From NCBI GenBank assembly GCA_002496955.1, contig DALZ01000089.1, positions 1-16,837 of the forward strand: a DNA stretch of 16,837 nucleotides, given 5' to 3'. The position numbers were made by a program, and so were the translations under genes. This document shows positions 13,820-16,837 of the stretch, one piece after another. This stretch comes from Euryarchaeota archaeon UBA128. Its GTDB lineage: Archaea; Thermoplasmatota; Poseidoniia; Poseidoniales; Poseidoniaceae. The notes under the pieces were generated by a model that worked only from the letters and a program-made list of their open reading frames with translations, ran no database searches and was not told the DNA's origin. The stretch's first letter is position 1. The number at the start of each line of letters is the position of its first letter.

Positions 13820-14062
13820 CTACTCCAGCGGTGTCTCAACTCCTGATTCACCAAGGGTCCACTTTAGAGTTTTGACGACACCCTGTAATGCCTTATGATT
13901 TCTCGCGGCTTCCTTCATGCCCTCCAGGTCTCCGTTCCTACGACACTGGTCATACCAATTCTTCCACTGCACTAGGCGATCCTCAGCATTTTCTAGCATT
14001 GATTCTATTTCGGCCCAAGTTCTACTGTAAGACCTGACAGGTTTATTGGTTTCATCAGTCAT
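13820..14062 (-). CDS. Small helical hypothetical protein
   Basis: An 80-residue protein that I cannot assign. It is predicted to be almost wholly helical, with charged amphipathic segments at about 15-45 (TWAEIESMLENAEDRLVQWK then NWYDQCRRNGD) and 47-70 (EGMKEAARNHKALQGVVKTL). It has four Trp (16, 33, 36, 68) and one Cys (40), and no membrane segment or known motif. It starts with ATG at 14062, 26 bp after the nucleotidyltransferase stop on the same strand, so it is probably the last gene of that operon. Its tight fit between two genes and normal amino-acid make-up support it as a real gene. Confidence 0.6.
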   Translation of the reverse strand: MTDETNKPVRSYSRTWAEIESMLENAEDRLVQWKNWYDQCRRNGDLEGMKEAARNHKALQGVVKTLKWTLGESGVETPLE

Positions 14063-14088
14063 TGCAACAAATTGGCCAGATACAAGTT

Positions 14089-15168
14089 CTATTTATCCTG
14101 TATGATTCTATGGCCGTTGGAAACTTTTTCTTCAGTCAATATTGAACCGGCTGGAATCTTAACATTGTCTCCAATCACGCAATTAATGAGGCTACAGTCA
14201 TCTCCGATGCTAGAATTTTGACCGACAATTGACGAGATTATGCTACACCGGTCTCCTACTTTGGAGGTTTTCATCAACAAGCTTTCTATGCACTCTGTGT
14301 TTTTACCCAAGAAAGCATTCTCACATAAAACAGAATCAACAACTGGGGATTCTGAATGTGATGATTGCAAAAGATAACCACCATCCTTGGTCAACTCCCC
14401 AATCGGTAATTTGAATGGTAACTCTGCTGAATTATGCACAAGGTAATTCTGCGCTTTAATCAACTCACCCGGTGTCCCGACATCAAACCACACTCCATTC
14501 AATTTAATTCCATACATAGTATATCCTTCTTGTAGCAAGTGCGGAAATAATTCCTTGCTGAAATCAAATTTCTTCCCACGTGGAATATGGTTTATCACTT
14601 CTGGCTCAATAACATACAATCCAGCGTTGATAACATTACTAAATGCATCAGTTGGTGATGGCTTTTCCAGAAATTTTGTAATATAGCCCTCACTTAGTTT
14701 ACCGTTGATGATGCCACCCTTAGTTTCGGACAACCCGACAATCCCATACTCTGTTGGGTTATCTACTTCCCACAGAGCCATTGTTACCGCAGCATTACTA
14801 TCCCTATGTGCTTTCAATACCATTGCCAAATCCGAGGATAAGATTGAATCACCGGAAGCAACAACAAAAGTTTTTTTCAACTTATCCTCGAGCAGCTTTA
14901 CGCTGCCAGCGGTGCCCATTGGGTTGGCCTCTTGATTAACAGAGCATACGAAATCAGAGTTTCGGTTCCACGAATAAACTAACTCAGCCAAGCTGTCACC
15001 TTGATAACCGGTTGTGACAATTATTTCATCGATTGACAACTTAGTCAGTGCATCTTTAACATAGTTGATGACAGGTATCCCAAGGACATCAACTAACGGT
15101 TTCGGTCTATATTCGGTAAGTGGAAATAGTCTACTACCTTTCCCGCCCGCCATAATTATGCCAAGCAC
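14089..15168 (-). CDS. Sugar-phosphate nucleotidyltransferase (glucose-1-P thymidylyl- / mannose-1-P guanylyltransferase type)
   Basis: This enzyme joins a sugar 1-phosphate to an NTP to make a nucleotide sugar for glycan or glycolipid synthesis. Residues 1 to about 235 form the nucleotidyltransferase domain: the signature MAGGKGSRLFPLTEYRPKPL at 6-25, PMGTAGSV (83-90), the metal-binding Asp107 in VVASGDSIL, a FLEKPSP motif near 166-172, NAGLYVIEPEV, and WFDVGTPGEL near 223-232. The C-terminal part from about 270 has hexapeptide-like repeats of a left-handed beta-helix (SVLCENAFLGKNTECIE, CSIISSIVGQNSSIGDD, VIGDNVKIPAGSIL). Sugar and nucleotide specificity cannot be fixed from these motifs. 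The start is GTG, with GGTGAG just upstream and only nine bases after the coiled-coil gene's stop. Confidence 0.9.
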   Translation of the reverse strand: MLGIIMAGGKGSRLFPLTEYRPKPLVDVLGIPVINYVKDALTKLSIDEIIVTTGYQGDSLAELVYSWNRNSDFVCSVNQEANPMGTAGSVKLLEDKLKKTFVVASGDSILSSDLAMVLKAHRDSNAAVTMALWEVDNPTEYGIVGLSETKGGIINGKLSEGYITKFLEKPSPTDAFSNVINAGLYVIEPEVINHIPRGKKFDFSKELFPHLLQEGYTMYGIKLNGVWFDVGTPGELIKAQNYLVHNSAELPFKLPIGELTKDGGYLLQSSHSESPVVDSVLCENAFLGKNTECIESLLMKTSKVGDRCSIISSIVGQNSSIGDDCSLINCVIGDNVKIPAGSILTEEKVSNGHRIIQDK

Positions 15169-15177
15169 CGACTCACC

Positions 15178-16182
15178 CTATCTTCGTCTGGCAGAGTTGA
15201 CATCTATCCTTCGCATGTTCTTTTTCTTGTTAGATTTGCGAGATTTGTTTTTGGTTGCAAAATCTTCTTGGCTTATTCCACCGAAAGTTATACTCCCATT
15301 GGACAACAATGATTGAGCAAGATTTTCTGCTACTTTCTCTGATTGAGCGCCGGTTTGCATTTCCTTAGCAACAGCCGCATTGTGATCTGTTAACCATGAT
15401 TTTCTTTCCTCACGAACAGATTTTAACTCATCTCTCGCCTTGTTGACATCAACCATCAACTCCTCAATTTTAGCGTGAACTTCATTCGCCTTTTCTTTTA
15501 GTTCGACGAATTCTGTATGGAATCTATCGCCCTCAGACTTCAAGAAGTCACGATGTGCAAACGCCTCATCCACCTCTGGCGTCTTCAGATTAAGTCGCTC
15601 TACTGCTTGTATCATTTCGTTATGGGCGGCATCCGCCTCAGCCTTCAATGTTTTAATGGCAGTATCAATGTCAGACATATCCACCTCTACCATCTTGAAT
15701 TTGGTGACCTCTGGCTCTAATTCTTCAATACGTTTGGAAAATTCTTTGATTTTCTTGACCATTTCCTTCTCTTTGTTTACCCCAACAGAGGTTGTTTCGA
15801 ATTTCCTTTCCAGAGCGTCAACCTGTTGTTTTAAGTCTGCATATTCTGCAGTAGCTGATCGCTTGCTATTATGATCCTTACGCTTGCCCTTTATTTGAGA
15901 GATTAAATCACGCATTTGACTCTGTATTGTATTACGTTTTTCCTTGAACGACTTGATTTCCGCTCTCATCGCCCTTACCTCAGCAACTAGCAACTCAATT
16001 TTACCGCGATGTTCCTTGTATTGGCTTTGCACGGAATTGCGTTTCTCAGCAGATACCTTAGCCTGAGCATTGAAATTATTTCTTGTTTCACGCATCTTGC
16101 GGACTTTAGTTTCCATAGCGTGCAATCTTTCGCGTAGGTCTGCATCGGGCCTCTCATCGCCGTCATTCATTCTACCGCGCAT
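15178..16182 (-). CDS. COG1340-like archaeal coiled-coil protein
   Basis: The 334-residue protein is dominated by long charged coiled coils at about 13-110 and 120-285, with heptad-like spacing and very high Lys, Glu and Arg content. The pattern NNFNAQAKVSAEKRNSVQSQ (35-54) is partly repeated at about 81-100 (KEKRNTIQSQMRDLISQIKG), a feature I associate with the archaeal COG1340 family of uncharacterised coiled-coil proteins. The C-terminal 50 residues are different: a short GSITFGGISQEDFA segment, then a very basic tail (KNKSRKSNKKKNMRR ... SARRR) that could bind nucleic acid or ribosomes. No catalytic motif or membrane segment is visible. Met5 is an alternative start. Function is unknown; placement with a sugar nucleotidyltransferase is suggestive only. 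Confidence 0.75.
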   Translation of the reverse strand: MRGRMNDGDERPDADLRERLHAMETKVRKMRETRNNFNAQAKVSAEKRNSVQSQYKEHRGKIELLVAEVRAMRAEIKSFKEKRNTIQSQMRDLISQIKGKRKDHNSKRSATAEYADLKQQVDALERKFETTSVGVNKEKEMVKKIKEFSKRIEELEPEVTKFKMVEVDMSDIDTAIKTLKAEADAAHNEMIQAVERLNLKTPEVDEAFAHRDFLKSEGDRFHTEFVELKEKANEVHAKIEELMVDVNKARDELKSVREERKSWLTDHNAAVAKEMQTGAQSEKVAENLAQSLLSNGSITFGGISQEDFATKNKSRKSNKKKNMRRIDVNSARRR

Positions 16183-16232
16183 GGTGTGTGGTATAGGTCC
16201 ACCATTTCAAAATTATGCTTTGGTAAAAATAC

Positions 16233-16837
16233 TCAAACTATGATATAGGTGAGCAACGATGAAGATAACAGTGTTCCGAGAATGCCAATCATGTTCAATA
16301 CAACTGACGACGAAGACCTAATCTTTTCCTTGAATACCGAACGGATTCTTACATTCATTTGGGAACCGACTATTAATTCCCCACTTACTTCTTCCAATCG
16401 AACACTAACCGTCGCTTCACCAAATCGCTCGGGCAATAAAGTCTGCCACGCTACAGTTCCGTCGCGTAGCAAAGCGGACATAATCGCAAGAATATCATCG
16501 TTGCCTGATTGACTTAGTGGAACGCCAAACTCTGGCCATATTTTGGCCTCGCCCGGCTGCAACAGGTAAGTCATTGCTAGGTCGTGTGGCCTAAAATCAG
16601 GTGATTGAACTCGCAAAACCACCATCCTTGGTTCTTCAGATAGATTATGCATGTAGGTAAATAGATTAGCCTTTCCATGAACAACATTTTCCATGTCGAC
16701 TTCAAAGATAATGTTGTCACTTACTAGTTTTCTTCCTGAGGCTAAACCTTCCTCAATTCTACCAATCATACGGAAAAATGCTGGACATTTATTTCTTAAG
16801 TGGTCAATAATAACCAACCACTCTTCGATGGTAAATA
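16233..16837 (-). CDS. Tail-anchored hypothetical protein, N-terminus beyond the window
   Basis: The frame is open to the right edge (FTIEEWLVIIDHLRNK... is the first sequence seen), so the true start lies outside; the TTG at 16815-16817 is not needed as a start. About 200 residues are visible. A helical N-terminal part to about residue 35 is followed by a beta-rich domain that reads like an immunoglobulin-like or arrestin-like sandwich (NIIFEVDMENVVHGKANLFT, PRMVVLRVQSPDF, VSVRLEEVSGELIVGSQMNV). A C-terminal hydrophobic segment of about 22 residues ends directly at the stop (NMIGILGTLLSSSLLTYIIV), so the bulk of the protein would face the cytoplasm. No family is recognised. It is followed after 50 bp by the coiled-coil gene on the same strand. 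Confidence 0.7.
   Translation of the reverse strand, partial: FTIEEWLVIIDHLRNKCPAFFRMIGRIEEGLASGRKLVSDNIIFEVDMENVVHGKANLFTYMHNLSEEPRMVVLRVQSPDFRPHDLAMTYLLQPGEAKIWPEFGVPLSQSGNDDILAIMSALLRDGTVAWQTLLPERFGEATVSVRLEEVSGELIVGSQMNVRIRSVFKEKIRSSSSVVLNMIGILGTLLSSSLLTYIIV

Noticed and set aside
1..16837. tRNA, rRNA, CRISPR arrays, insertion sequences or an origin
   Set aside because: I saw no cloverleaf-like stretch, rRNA core sequence, regularly spaced direct repeats, transposase/integrase or orc1/cdc6-associated repeats. No noncoding stretch exceeds about 165 bp.

Overview
The window reads as a piece of an archaeal chromosome. Archaeal or archaeal/eukaryal marker genes are spread along its length: the termination nuclease FttA/aCPSF1, a proteasome beta subunit, ribosomal protein eS1, a ZPR1 zinc-finger protein, a COG1325 RNA-binding protein, archaeal TrpRS, a SepF-type division protein and a COG1340 coiled-coil protein. 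Mixed in are genes of bacterial character: PlsC acyltransferase, ThyA collinear with the E. coli enzyme, FolA, and an FdxA-like ferredoxin. The mix, the A+T-rich composition, the tight packing and the TTG/GTG starts suggest a planktonic euryarchaeon of the Marine Group II/III (Poseidoniia-like) type. That placement is inference; no rRNA or other definitive marker is present. I see no mobile element, CRISPR array, tRNA or rRNA.

Layout. 1-420 (-): a partial pyruvoyl-arginine-decarboxylase homologue whose self-cleavage serines are replaced. 450-773 (+): a small two-helix membrane protein. 774-3379 (-): psmB followed by fttA. 3542-4752 (+): sepF overlapping zpr1. 4753-7421 (-): a signal-peptide/C-anchor surface protein and, downstream, trpS. 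7563-9687 (+): plsC, thyA, folA. 9688-11887 (-): eS1 carrying a C-terminal SAP domain, an MTA/MTI-type nucleoside phosphorylase, and a MazG-like pyrophosphatase. 12031-13816 (+): COG1325 protein, 7Fe-type ferredoxin, pdxS. 13820-16837 (-): a tail-anchored protein open at the right edge, a coiled-coil protein, a sugar-nucleotide pyrophosphorylase and a small helical protein.

Genes are arranged in short operons on alternating strands. Three convergent operon pairs meet with no base between the two stop codons, so each pair of transcripts must overlap. Divergent gaps are 29-161 bp, and three of them hold inverted repeats that look like regulatory sites; the clearest is a 20-bp palindrome just upstream of the surface-protein gene. 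Functional themes are dTMP/folate synthesis (thyA-folA), nucleotide cleaning and purine salvage (mazG-like, mtnP-like), RNA and protein turnover (fttA, psmB, COG1325), cell division (sepF) and the envelope (plsC, surface protein, sugar nucleotidyltransferase, two small membrane-anchored proteins).

There is no obvious new defence or mobile system. The most unusual items are the decarboxylase-like pseudoenzyme at the left edge, the ribosomal protein eS1-SAP fusion, the 20-bp palindrome and the zero-gap convergent junctions.
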